Notes under the pieces: generated by a model
The model's database searches: none
What the model saw: the letters and a program-made list of their open reading frames with translations, nothing else
Told to the model about the DNA's origin: nothing
Translations under genes and position numbers: made by a program
Shown: positions 1-11,402 of the stretch, in pieces
Layout: the number at the start of each line of letters is the position of its first letter
How positions within the stretch are numbered: the first letter of the stretch is position 1
From: Curvularia sp. ZM96
Lineage: Eukaryota > Ascomycota > Dothideomycetes > Pleosporales > Pleosporaceae
Assembly: GCA_022457065.1 (NCBI GenBank)
Contig: JAJGBQ010000001.1
Span: forward strand, 6,014,001-6,078,000
Length of the DNA: 64,000 nt
Direction of reading: 5' to 3'

Positions 1-317
1 CTGTTAGCAGTTGTCTGCGTGATTGCCAAAGTAGTTCTGTGTAGATAGGAGTTACAAATATTTAACTAATAGTAAAAGATAATTAATTCTATACAATAGA
101 ATAGTAATACAATAATCTTATTAAGTGTAATAGGTTAAGGCTATGCCTAACCTATTATAGTCTGATCACGTGTAGGATTCTACAAGTAGAGTAGATAGAC
201 TGTTAGAACCCTTTCCCTAAGCAATACAATAACTTTTGGTTCCTTATAGTTTCCTATCAAGCTTCAGCCCATAACATTAAGTAATAACTTGTAAGAAAGT
301 ATAATCTAAGTTACTTG

Positions 318-440
318 GTGCCTGAGGCCTCGCGAGACGCGGAGCCAGAAGTACTGGAGCTCGAGGTGTCGCGTTCGAATCCCTACTTTGACAAAGCCCT
401 TTTTTGATCTTTGACCTTTGATCTTTAATCTTCGATCTTT
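318..440 (+). repeat. SINE-like element: tRNA-type B box plus GATCTTT tail
   Basis: Positions 373-382 read GTTCGAATCC, a perfect RNA polymerase III B box (tRNA T-loop). About 50 bp upstream is a weak A-box-like TGGTGCCTGAGG. The 5' acceptor strand that would pair with the sequence after the T-arm is missing, so this is not an intact tRNA gene. Downstream come a T run and an imperfect array of GATCTTT units (about 403-440). A pol III head followed by a short tandem 3' tail is the layout of a tRNA-derived SINE. A decayed tRNA gene is the alternative. Confidence 0.35.
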
Positions 441-805
441 GGTGGGCGGAGGGGCGGCCTGCCGTTTTTTGTGATACTTTTTGATAGGCCAATCGCCACA
501 GGCGAGCCATTAGTGAAAAATGAAAAAGAAATAAATACCCTGCCTCTATCTGTGACGGGTACTATATACCTATTTACCACCCTACTATATATATATCTAC
601 TCTATATACTACTACTCAGTTCGCAAGTGAGAACAAGGGAATTAGCGAGCTACTCTAGTGATTGTAGACTATTCATGGGCAAGGGCGATGCCTAGTTGAC
701 TGAGCGTAAGCAGGAGAGGCGAGGGAGGTCCTGATTGGCCCACACTGGCCCAATCTAGGCCAGGTCTTGACAGTACCGTACGTTCCTATGCAACGATAAA
801 CCCTA

Positions 806-887
806 TAGGCCGAGAACAGCTAATAAGAAATAACCGTTTGTTGTAGAACCTACCATTTTTGCGCTCTTATTGGCTGTTCTCTGCCTA
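806..887. repeat. Imperfect inverted repeat, MITE-like
   Basis: Bases 806-827 and 866-887 are reverse complements at about 20 of 22 positions, around a 38-bp loop. Part of the right arm and its flank (859-902) recurs in diverged form at 2526-2569. Most differences between the two copies are G/A or C/T transitions, as expected after RIP. The element family is not identified. Confidence 0.4.
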
Positions 888-1243
888 TTAGATTTCTCGC
901 TAAAGGTCGATTTATCCCTTATTTTTACCAGCACAACAGCTGTCCTAGCACTTAGGGGGCGTTAACTGTAGAGGTGGGTAAAGCTAGTAGGGTAGCCCAC
1001 TCGCTCGTAAAACACATGAGTTACTTGATATATTGAAGTCGGCCGAGCTAAAACTCTATCTAGAATTTAAATACAGAACTCCATACAACGACTTTATAAC
1101 TCTATGCCTCTACACAATCTACTACCCTATATCCCTAGTTAAACGCTAAGGTAGTTAGTTCCCATGACTAGAGAAAAATGAAGTTCCAAACTTAAGACGT
1201 ACATTAGGGTGTAGAGAGTGTAAAAAGCTAGGAATCCTTTCGT

Positions 1244-2121
1244 TTACAGAATTGAGTAAAACAAGATTCCTTTCTGGAGTCCTGATAGCGCAAAGGTAAA
1301 GTCAATAAACTGGCCACTTCTAAGGTTATGTGGTACGCCTTGAGGGATACATTGGCGGCTATTACGCTGCGCATTATTCGGGATTTGCTGGCATAGATTA
1401 AGACGATAGCCGCGGAGATTTGCTGTAAGAGTGCCCGCAGGCTTAATTACAAAAGACTTGTCCGCACCTAAAAAGCATTAGAGGTTTACGTATAGAGAGT
1501 GATTTAGTACTTACTTAGGATTTGAGCAGAGACAGACGCAGATACGTTATCTACCAAAACTGGTATGGCGACATCTTGGGTTTGTGAACCCGAAGCAGCA
1601 ACTTGTCTGTACCCATATTGCTGGTTTCGACTAATGTTGTCTTGTCTTGGTGGCGTGGCTGGTTCGCAGATAATATCATCTTCAATGATTTCTTCACCAG
1701 TGTTTGGATCTGTTCCCTTGTTTATCACGATCTCCTGACAGGTAGTATTCTCAGGACACTCCCCATCCACTTCGTATTCCTCACCATCATGTTCCTGGCA
1801 TTCATCCTGATATGCCCGTGGACTAACATCCGTCATGCAACGACGAGCCACCCACTCGTCATGATGGTCACAGTGTTGGTTTACAGGCACGCGCCTTTGC
1901 AGCTCATGGAGAGCACGTTTAGCATTCTTCCATTCAGCGCGTGCCCGAGCTTGTACTTTAGCCTCGTGATAGGCAAGCACTTGGTCGATATATTCCCGTG
2001 GTATGATGTTCTCAGCGTCAAGAGAACTCCGACTGATATCACCGCTTGGTGCCGCAAGAGCTGGGGTGGCTAAAAGGAAGCTGAGAAAAGCGGCTAAGAG
2101 GCGAGGTTTGAAAGAAACCAT
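1244..2121 (-). CDS. Secreted cysteine-containing protein, 276 aa, two exons
   Basis: Unknown function. Exon 1 is 2121..1515 and exon 2 is 1467..1244, separated by a 47-bp intron (GTAAGT donor, TTTTTAG acceptor, phase 1). Read without splicing, exon 1 would stop after 205 residues. Exon 2 adds about 74 residues without a stop and ends ...ILFYSIL. The N-terminus MVSFKPRLLAAFLSFLLATPALA is a clear signal peptide. The middle is acidic with six Cys; exon 2 contributes two more (NLCQQ, RQCIP). No catalytic motif or known domain was recognised. The gene sits alone in AT-rich repeat sequence, a typical setting for a lineage-specific secreted protein or effector, but that role is inference. The splice model is strongly supported by frame continuity. 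Confidence 0.75.
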
Positions 2122-3830
2122 AGTGAAGGATAGACCAAAGCTAGTTGAGGTGCTGATTCAAGTAACGCTAGAGGAGGAGGAGGATGTCTTGAAAGAGGAG
2201 CCTGAGAAGTAAGCTTTATATACAGATAACACATAGAAGCTACTTATCAGAGAACGACAGTAAATAACTCATCAATCATAATATCTTGGTCGGCGTTCAC
2301 CGCACACAGTCAGCACTAGAATAGCTATGAGAGCCCACATAGAATTGTTCCGTGATCTTTAAGGTCTAGCTAATAGTCACCTAGTCTGTAACCAGACTCG
2401 GAGGCATTTCCGAAGCTTTTAGCCTTCTTCCTATACGGAGTGCTATCCTTCCTCATGTAGTGAAAAACCTTGTGAGCTGGAATCAGCTGATGAGACACGG
2501 CATCCCGCGAGAATGCTTACTGACCTTGCGCTCTTATTAACTGTTTTTGACCTACTAGGTTTTCTGCTACACGAGGAGGTTACTATATTTACAAAGTTAT
2601 CTAGTAAGCGCTTAGCGTTAGGGTTTCCGCCCGTATCCAGCCATTGTGTACCCACCAAACCGCGAATTTTGACCCTACCCCGTCTCGAACCGTGTTTAAA
2701 TAGGCTTAGCGTTAGGGCTAACTTAAACCTAAGCACATCTATAAGGGTGCGACGTCGCGATAGTGTCGAGACGCTAACTTAATAGAGAATTGCTGGCGCG
2801 CAGGGCCTAGGAGTACCTTAGAATAGACTTTTACCGATTCTAGCGAAGACTGTTCGCTACTACAGCGCTACAAGAGCGTTAAGATAGTAATTTTATAGTA
2901 CGCCTTTACTAGCTTATATAAAAAGAGTCTAAGGGTAGATATAGAAAGGCGTAAATTAGTCTTACCCTTCTCGAAGTTATTGCTTGCTGCTATAGTCAAT
3001 CTTTACACTATTAGACACTCTTAGGTCTATAGAGCTAAGCACCTTTATAGTCTATAGCCTCTTATCTAGATACTAGAATAAAATCTATGAATTTTTCCAA
3101 ACACTATTCTAATACCCTTACTCCTACATACCAAATATCTGACACTCTTCTACTATAATGCCCGCGCGCAGGTCGAGCCAGTTCGCCGGTCAAGCCATCC
3201 CACAATGTTTCATCCCAACTTCAAAAAAATACAACTCCACCACTAGGGATCCAATTTGAAAAGCGATCAAATATATAGAATCACGTAAAGCTAGAGATCA
3301 TTTCTTGTACCACGAAGTTTCGGAAATGTTTAATATAAACCGAATGACGCTGTCACAAAGGTATAGAGGTATGTGACAGGCTGAAGGCCCTTTGCTCCCT
3401 TATCCTCGTCTACGACCTCGGCGTTCTCTCTTGCCTGAACTGACCCTACTGTTTCTCCACTCTAGGTACATAGATAGCCATGTAGCTTAGAGCTTAGCTC
3501 TCTATCAGATATAACTCTATAACCTAGCTATATCTACTTAATGCTCACGAGCGCTAGACTGCTCCACGGAGTTGCGCCCCTTACAAGGTTATAAGAGGTT
3601 CAGCAGGTATAGGCAAGAATATTAGAGTAGTATTTGAACAAATTCTCAGGATTCATCTTAAAGTTCTATAGACGCGCTTATACTAGGTAGTAGTAGCTTA
3701 AGAGATATCTAATAGAGGTCTGAGAACTATTGTTTAGATACACCGCACATAAATATCTGCTCTATGTACCACTACTCAGGTAGCAAGAGAGGATGAGAGA
3801 ATCATCAGATGATATGTTCCTCACCCTGCG
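2122..3830. repeat. Gene-free AT-rich region with repeat fragments
   Basis: No supportable exon was seen. Bases 2526-2569 resemble 859-902. A 14-bp word GCTTAGCGTTAGGG occurs at 2610-2623 and 2704-2717. The rest is stop-rich, AT-rich sequence that looks like decayed mobile-element DNA. It also includes the region downstream of the glucan lyase gene. Confidence 0.5.
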
Positions 3831-6800
3831 TTAGGCCGGATGGCTAACATACAATGTAACGTCCGCAGTAGCAGATATAGGGACCCACACTACCGTTGCC
3901 CGCAGCGCCTTGTCTGTTTCCCAGTGGACCTGTACATTACCCTCGGTCCTCACATTGACCGCATCCAAATCCATTTCCACGGCAGGCCACCTCGAGGCAT
4001 GCCATACTACAACACGGTACTCACTACCGATGCTTTTCTGCACCATGTCATCTCCATATTGTGAGAAAGGCGTTGAAACTCTTATCCGCCGTATGTCTCT
4101 CATCTGGTCGCTGCCAAATTCTCTTGTGGTCGTTTGCTCGATTCTCACGTTTCGGAATATGCTTTTTGCCTCCTGATCTCCATATGCATTGGCCAGCTTC
4201 GTCACTACCTGCCCGTTGGCGTTGTTCGGCAGCGCAGAGAGGTATATGTTGTCCGGAGCACTCTCACGAGATACCCCGTCATCAAGGTACATGTCGTAGC
4301 TGTTGTCCTTGCCTGGGTAAACATTGATCGTAAGCGGATTTGGTGGAGCATCTATGTCATCCCGAGTACGATCCGGCACCCAGTCTTGCACCGCCATTTG
4401 CGGTATGATGGCTCCCTCGCGGATGTACATCGGCGTAACGTACGGCAGCTGCTTCTCATCTGGCGAGATGTGGCAGTCGAAATCAACATAGCTACCGCCA
4501 TTGACCTTTGGAGCCAAGGGCTGCGCAAGAATACCATCTAGATGCAGCTTTGTTCCTGGGCGTAGGTTCATGGGATACCAGTCATCCGGGGCAGGTAGGT
4601 ACAATCTACGTGTCTTCCGCTGAGACTCCTTGTAAAGTGCTGGTGCGACAAGAAGATCATTGCGAACCAGATACTGACTCCGTGTGTACCACTGATTTGC
4701 CTGATAGAGCGATGGATCCAATGGATCGGTAATGATCATCGCTCGCGCAATCGGCAAACCGTTGATCATGTTTTCAAACATGGCATCGTACAGTAGCTGG
4801 AGGAGGCTGTATCGCAACTGAACAACATAACGACAGATTGGCAGCACGGAGTAGTATATGTTGCGGTCTTTCTCAGGTACAAACCTCCAATTTGGCGTGT
4901 TCTGTAGTTCAGCAAAGGCATACGGTTCCTGGAACAATTTCTTTCCCTCCTTACCACTGTAATGGTTCCGGAACCACGGCAGCAGGCTGTACGCGCAATA
5001 CCATCGAATCATGAGTTCAGGGTCTGCCCACAACTCACCATCGTGTACAGGTTCGAACCCGCCGATATCGGCTCCGGAAATTGTCATTCCAGCAAGTCCA
5101 AGCGCAAGTACCTGTGCTACGGAGATGTCGAAGAATTCCCATGTCGAAGCGTTGTCGCCGGTCCAGAGACCCGCAAAGCGCTGAGCACCGGCAAAGCTGC
5201 CACGCCCAATGATAAAATTCCGTTTACCCTTGCGGGACTCGAGATTTTGTAGTCCGTGGAATGTTGCTTTGTGGAGGTTGTAGCTGTAGAGCGACCAGAT
5301 TTCAATCGCTTTTTTGCGCTTAGCAGCTTCAGGATCTCTACTCCAGCCATCAGAGTCTAGGAGAAGACGGAAAGGCCAGCTTTACACGGTCATTAGCCCA
5401 TCCTTGGCCACAAAATGCAGAATTTGGGGGAGTTGACTTACGATTTCATGTCGCCAAATGCTTCGGCCATGCATGGAGATGTCATGTCCTGCCAGACGAA
5501 CTCAAGGCCTGCCTGGAAAAGGTTCGCGTATTGCTTGCCCCACCACTCTCTCACCTTCTTATTATTCAAGTTAGGATAATAGCCCGGTGCTCCCCTGCCG
5601 CCTCCGTAATCGACGCCACCTCGAAAGGGGACAGGGGGATCTTTATTGAAAACGCTTTCGAGCTGGTAGTCGCCTCTTACCTCGTACTGTGGAAGGTCGC
5701 CGAAGTTGTTTGGGTTCTTGAAGTATCTGTTTCCGCCCCCGAAATTGAGAGATACTTGTTTGTCGTAGGAGCTCGCGGACGGATCGATGTCGCGGCGGTC
5801 CATGACGAAGTGCCTGCCTTCCAAGCCTTCGTCGAGAGTGGAGTAGGAATTTTTGGGGTCATGACGGAGACTGATTACAGGCGTGATGTTCGTGCTGCAC
5901 TTGACTCCTTTCTTGCGGAGCTGGCTGAACATTTCCTCTGGTTGTGGGAAATGGCCGTCATCTGTGTTGATGGTGAAGGTTCGATAGAGGCGCTGGATAT
6001 CGACATCGATGTGCATTCCGTCTAGTGGAATCTGATACTCTCTATATTTGTTGACGGCATCTTCCACTTTCTTGCGTGTGTCGTAGCCGTAGCAGCCCTG
6101 ATGGTTCCCCAGGATGAAGCGTGGCTTCAGATGTGGCCTACCAATGAGCGATGTGTACAAAAAGATGACTTGAGCAACATCGTCACCAGCGATGAATATG
6201 CTTTGGAAGCTATTGAATCTAGTTGCGATTCTGAGCTGTGTGGGGTCTACGCGGCCAAGGTCGAGCTTCACATCGGAATAGTTGTCCACGAACGTAGCTA
6301 CTTGGGACTGAGCACCTGGATGCGCATTCATCTCGATCCAGTAAGGCTCAGAATGATACAAGGGCTCGCTATCCGAAAACGGCCCATTCTTGAGGTCCTG
6401 CCCATAGACGTTGAAGTATCGCATGTTGTCAAAATCTGGAAATATCCGTTAGACCATAAGAAATATACTGAAGATGGCAGTGCTCACTGAAATAATTCAT
6501 GCACACGTTGTCCTTGAACATTCTGCGCCCCCCTTGCTCCCCGAACCCTGTGTATTTCGCACTCGGTGGCTTCTCAATCGACAGAACCGTCGCGTTACCT
6601 AGCCATTGCAGCGGGTTAAGCTTGGTCCGCCAGATGACCGCAATCCGTGAGTGAGGAGGTGTATCGATTTTCAATTTTTTCATAGCCTCAAGATCGACAT
6701 TTGGTGTTGCTGAGAATGTCGGTAGTTGCCTCACGAGGCCGGACGTTCTGATCGCTCGCACTGCGGTGATGGTGATTGGATTCCGTTCAATCCACAGCTG

Positions 6801-7304
6801 CACGATTACCTTGCGAGACGGATCGTCTACTGATTCGGAGCCGAGGACAGATTGCAGGACGTAATATTCATCGTTTGGTCGTATGAGTTCGACATGCCAA
6901 GACAGGCCTTCAGTTAGGTCCAAAATCTCAATAGTCTTCGTAAGAGTGTCCTGGACAATGGTTCTCGAGTTGTAGTCAGTGAAGTCCCCGGGCGATCTGT
7001 TTGCGCTGTGAAATCGGATACGCCAGACTTGCGGACGCATGAATTGGATGAGCAGAAAGCCTAAGTTGTCGTTAAAACGGAATATCCGTCCATGGCTCGT
7101 GACTGGAAGTTGTATGCCGTCAGCTTTCTGGTCCGATTCTTCATATAGAATTGTATGAGGGGTTTGTGGTTGCCCAAAGGCAATTTCTTTGAAGAACCAC
7201 TCTGCTGGTTTGAAGATATATGGATCTTGAGTCTTCCAATACTTTGCGGGTGTATCAGCGTTGTCTGACGTAGGTGGAGTCACGTCAAGTGCCTCGAGCC
7301 CCAT
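3831..7304 (-). CDS. Alpha-1,4-glucan lyase (GH31), 1119 aa
   Basis: Predicted to cleave alpha-1,4-glucans (glycogen, starch, maltodextrin) by elimination, releasing 1,5-anhydro-D-fructose (EC 4.2.2.13). Exons are 7304..6488, 6435..5442 and 5379..3831. The second acceptor (GTAAAG at 5380) was chosen because it restores SWPFRLLLDSD, colinear with known lyases. The start ATG at 7304 has a good context (ATCAAAATGG). GH31 landmarks: CYGYDTRKK, the DGMHIDVDIQ strand, nucleophile region EFVWQDMTSP (Asp about 589) and acid region ISGADIGGFEP (about 708). The WQDMT[ST]P form, rather than the hydrolase-type DMNE, is what lyases carry. Known lyases are about 1040-1090 aa. No signal peptide is seen, so it probably acts in the cytosol on glycogen. 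It is divergent from the dehydratase-like gene starting at 8729. A GH31 alpha-glucosidase is the less likely alternative. Confidence 0.88.
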
Positions 7305-8728
7305 TTTGATGGATCTGGAGTGAGGAAGCGTAGTAAAAACTAGGCCCAACGTGAGTAATACGACTCAGCGCTCTTGTTTATGGAAACTCATAGCTCATTC
7401 AAGTTGAGGTATTAAATACTAGAGAGAGCATTGACCACGCATAGATTGCAGCATGCCAATGAATACTGGAACCGGCATTGAACCACCAGTGAACGTAGCA
7501 CAGCGGGCCAGGCTGTCTCAAAGCCATTTTAGTGGTTGCACAAAGTTTAATGATAGTTCGTGAATTTCAGCTGAAACTTGTTTACCCAAAAACGCGAACG
7601 GCTGAAAAGCCATCCAGCCGAACCGTAGCTCTCGTATGCAGTTCCTCTACTCAGCTCATGCAGTGTAACGCCAGATTTGGTCCTCAAGTTGTGGACATAC
7701 ATGTAGATTATCGTGTTGCTTTTGCTTAGAAGACGGTCTAGACTTGATTTTCAGGTGATGAGGCGTTTACTAAGCCCCGCATTACAAGTATTGGTATGCA
7801 AGGTGGATTATGGCGGGGTAGATCTCTACCTAGACGAGCTTGAGATAACACGAGCTGTGATAACTTCACCTAACAAGATAGATGGTACACCCTACAAAAT
7901 GATCATGCGATATCAGGCCGCCGCGCGTTTCAGCTTGGAATCTAGGCATATTCATAGTTTGGCAATGCACGTTAACACTACCGATTTGAACCTCGTTGGG
8001 AGCATTGTTGAGTGGTATGAGGAAAATAGTTAGCTGAGATGTCTTTTCAAATAGATGTGATTCGCACACAACTCGTATGGCTGCAGTGGCTTGGCTTTCT
8101 CCGCATTCAGCTCTTAGCTAGTATGCAGGATGCTTGACGTAGGCTGTCCGCACTTTGCTACAGAAGGGTGTCTCATTTGCATAATTCGGAATTTGCTGAA
8201 CACCACCACATATGCAAGATCGCTCGGGCATGTTGAGTTGCAGGATGGAATTGCATCCGCAGCTCGTCGCAAATACATAGATTTGACGAAACTAGGTGTG
8301 GAATCATGCATCGACTGATTTGAAAAATAATGGATTATGTCATGGTTATTGAAATTGCAATTCAAAGTTCTTTAGGATCAATTGCATGTTTCTATCGAGT
8401 TTAAAAATCCAAGTGGATAAAATAGTTGCCTTGTATCAGAAACCCTGTAGAAACAATTATCGTAGGAACTTGCATGAGTTCTCCGCAGAGTGCGTGAAGT
8501 TTAGTGCCAATTCTGTAGTGCTACCATGATCACATGCTAAACATGTAGAGCAAGATTATTGGCTTGGAGTATTGCGATGAATGATTTAGGTTATCAACGT
8601 TCAGCTCGTGTGATACATAAAAGCTCACGGATATGGCCTACAATCCAGCTGAGGATTTCACTCAACCTGTTAAGTAATACAGCCAAACTTTGTCAAAACA
8701 TACACCTACCTTCGTTCACATTTGTATC
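7305..8728. promoter_or_regulatory. Shared divergent upstream region of lyase and dehydratase genes
   Basis: This 1.4 kb stretch separates two divergently transcribed genes of one pathway. No coding exon could be supported; open stretches here start at non-ATG codons and match nothing recognised. It is the natural place for common regulatory elements, but no specific operator was identified by eye. Confidence 0.5.
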
Positions 8729-11402
8729 ATGGACGACTATGAGAGAATCGAAGCTCCTGTAGAGAGGTTAACGTCATCATCGACGACAGATTCTGCACAG
8801 CCAGGCACCACCTCGGTGCAGGTGCCTCGATACACTTCCTCAGTCTTACAATCTAACCGCAGCGATGGTTACTGGGTCGAAACATTTCATTTTGACCTGG
8901 AGCGTGATCGTGTACCTGGAATTATAGTGTGAGTCACGCTCGAAGAGACGTTATAGTCCTTCCTAACAAACGTGGACAGATCTGGTCTTGTCTCCGGACT
9001 CATTGAGTTTCTTGACAATCCGATTGCTGAGGCTGAGCACAAAGCCCGCGAGGATTTGTGCGACCATGATCAACTCAAAGATGTGAAGCCCACTGGCGGT
9101 AGGTTTGTCTTTTCTTAACCCAACTTTTGCTAATTGATTCAAGAATGGACAAAGTATGAGATTGGGAAGTTCGACTCGCCCGTTGCAGTCACTGCAGTCG
9201 ATATTACTGGCAATGGGCTCATGGATCTTGTGATATGCCATGACTATGGCCCTTTCATGCTGGAGTGCAACCCAACTGGTGGTCATGTCACATGGCTGGA
9301 GAATCCCGGACGTGACAGACTGAAGTATGGTCATTGGAAAGAACGCTACATTGGTAGATGGCCAGCTATGCACCGGGTCAAAGCAGGGCATTTCACACAA
9401 AAGTACTTCGTCCTTCTGATATTTTTTTTCATCATAACAAACTAACTCAACATAGGTCTTATCTCGAAGTCATTGCTGCATCTGTTGTATATGGACCACA
9501 TGACAAAACCACCCCTATCCCGATAATCAGGTTTCAAGCTCCGGAGAAGGTACTGGAAGCGTATGTGATCCAAAACACTTCCTCATTCAATTGTTCTCTG
9601 CTTATACGTGTTGATAGTGCCGAATGGCCCAGAGATATCATTGATGACGAGAATTTCACTGTCATTCATGAAGTGACTGTACGCAAGTACGCGACCCATT
9701 CTTCACATGATGTAATGTGGGGACTAACCAGAATAGGTTCAACGGAACTGATGGTCTGGACTCAATGCTTATTTCCTCTCGTGAGGGCCTCACTTGGCTA
9801 TACTACGAGAATCACGCATGGCACCGGGAGCTTATAACCATTGGCGAACCAATGGATCCGCGACAGTCCCCAACTTCCGAATCACCAGGTAGTGGCGATC
9901 ACTGGGGGACCGGATGTTCAGATTCCGGCAAATTCGGAGACGATCCATTTGCTTATATTGCAACATTGGATCCATTTCATGGCATCGCCGCATGCGTCTA
10001 CACCAAGGTGGATCGCGGCATGAAGCAGCAGAAGTGGAAGCGACACGTGCTTGATGTCTACGGTACACCGAATCAGCAGCTCAAGACTGGAGATGGCCCA
10101 GGTCATTACATCATCTGTGCCGACTTTGATGGTGATGGCAATGACGAATTCTTGCTATCCCTGTTCGGACCGTTGGACCGCGATGAACACGGCGAAGCTA
10201 TCCCGCCCGGCCCTGGGCCAAACCCTAACAAGGGGATCATGTACTACAAACCCCTGGACCTGGAGAACGGAATATTCGCCAAATGGCTCATTGCCGAGGA
10301 ATCGACGGCTCGAATTGCCATAGGAGATTTTGCCGGCAAAGGTCTTGTGGACCTTGTCTCAATCAGCTACAATGTGAAGCGCTATTACGAGGAGCCGGGC
10401 CCCGTTGTTAGGCTGTATCTGAATGATTTCCTCAAATCAAATCCCACCAATGCCGAACGAGCGATTATTCCCACAGTTTGGAACAAAGAGGGCATGGTGT
10501 ATGTTCGGGATCCTGCAAACAACAAATCTCTCCGACGTCCACACTCCATGCCTTTGATCGATGTTGGCAACTATGCTATCAGTATCGAAGTTTATCCGAA
10601 GGGCCATGCTATTCCTGTCGGCACTGGGCATGGCATAAAAGTCCTCTACGGCTCCATCGGCTTCTTTTCTGAAGGGAAATCCTATGCGACACTGCCAGCC
10701 GAAGCACCAGTGGAGACCCGATCCCCTTTCAGCGTCGCGCCATTCACAGCTTCCACGACTACGACTTCGTACAACACTGGATATGCGTCAAACATTACCG
10801 GTGCAATCCTGCTTCGACTGGTCCCAACTTCAAACCTCTCCACATTCTCAACTGTTGGTGATGTTCCAGTCGCGACAAAACTGGACACTAGCTCATTTGG
10901 TGTGAATTTGGATGCTCTTCATTTCAACAGAGTCGACAGTTTGTGGTGGGGCGCCGACAACCCATTCTTCAAGGACGTAGACTTCTACAATTTGACCGGG
11001 TTTCACATCAGGTTGCTAGATTCCAAGAAGCCCATCTGCCATATGCAGTTTTGGACTGCAGGCAGTGGTGTCAATTGTGGAGTCCACAACCACTCCGATG
11101 CCCTCTTCTCGGAGATCCATATTTCACTCAGCGCAGGCACCAATACTGGTGGAATGAGCCGACTGAAAGCTGAACTTGAGGATACTCCTCCAAAGGACAT
11201 GAACACACTAGATGAGAACGCTTTCGATCACCTTGAGCTCAAGCCGCTGGAGGAACATGGAGGAATGTGGAAGCGGGATCCGTATGGCAAACCCGTACGG
11301 GGAAAGAACAATGTTGTTCAGTACCCATGGCATAAGTGGCAGGCTGGTAAAGGCCCTGGCGTTGATGTATGGCTGGCGCTGGAGTTCAATGTTGATAAGT
11401 AG
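8729..11402 (+). CDS. Aldos-2-ulose dehydratase/isomerase-like enzyme, 805 aa
   Basis: Homologous to Phanerochaete aldos-2-ulose dehydratase, which dehydrates 1,5-anhydro-D-fructose through ascopyrone M to microthecin (and glucosone to cortalcerone). Exons: 8729..8928, 8980..9098, 9144..9402, 9456..9560, 9618..9686, 9737..11402. All junctions keep frame; the last acceptor (AATAG at 9736) beats one 5 bp upstream because only it stays open. Recognisable blocks are RSDGYWVETF, VTWLENPG, MHRVKAGHFT, WKRHVLDVYG, the metal-loop-like DFDGDGND (about 380) in the propeller part, and a cupin-type cluster GVHNHSDALFSEIH (His about 701, 703 and 712). It ends shortly after PWHKWQAG...DVWLALEF, whereas the basidiomycete enzyme (about 900 aa) continues into a lectin-like C-terminal domain. 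No signal peptide. The neighbouring lyase makes its presumed substrate. Confidence 0.85.

Larger units (their letters stand above)
1..1243. repeat. AT-rich repeat debris, no intact gene
   Basis: No convincing coding exon was found. The stretch is AT-rich and full of stop codons. It holds a tRNA-like/SINE-like fragment near 318-440 and an imperfect inverted repeat (806-827 with 866-887). A second degraded copy of one arm lies at 2526-2569. The pattern fits old transposon remnants, probably altered by repeat-induced point mutation. Confidence 0.6.

Noticed and set aside
373..382. Intact tRNA gene
   Set aside because: The T-loop is perfect but the acceptor stem does not pair and no anticodon arm can be folded; treated as a SINE-like fragment.
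2610..2717. Telomere-like repeat (TTAGGG inside a repeated 14-mer)
   Set aside because: Only two isolated copies 94 bp apart; not an array, so no subtelomere claim.
7713..8033. 106-codon plus-strand frame between the lyase and dehydratase genes
   Set aside because: It starts at a non-ATG codon, has no recognised product, and lies in the shared upstream region.
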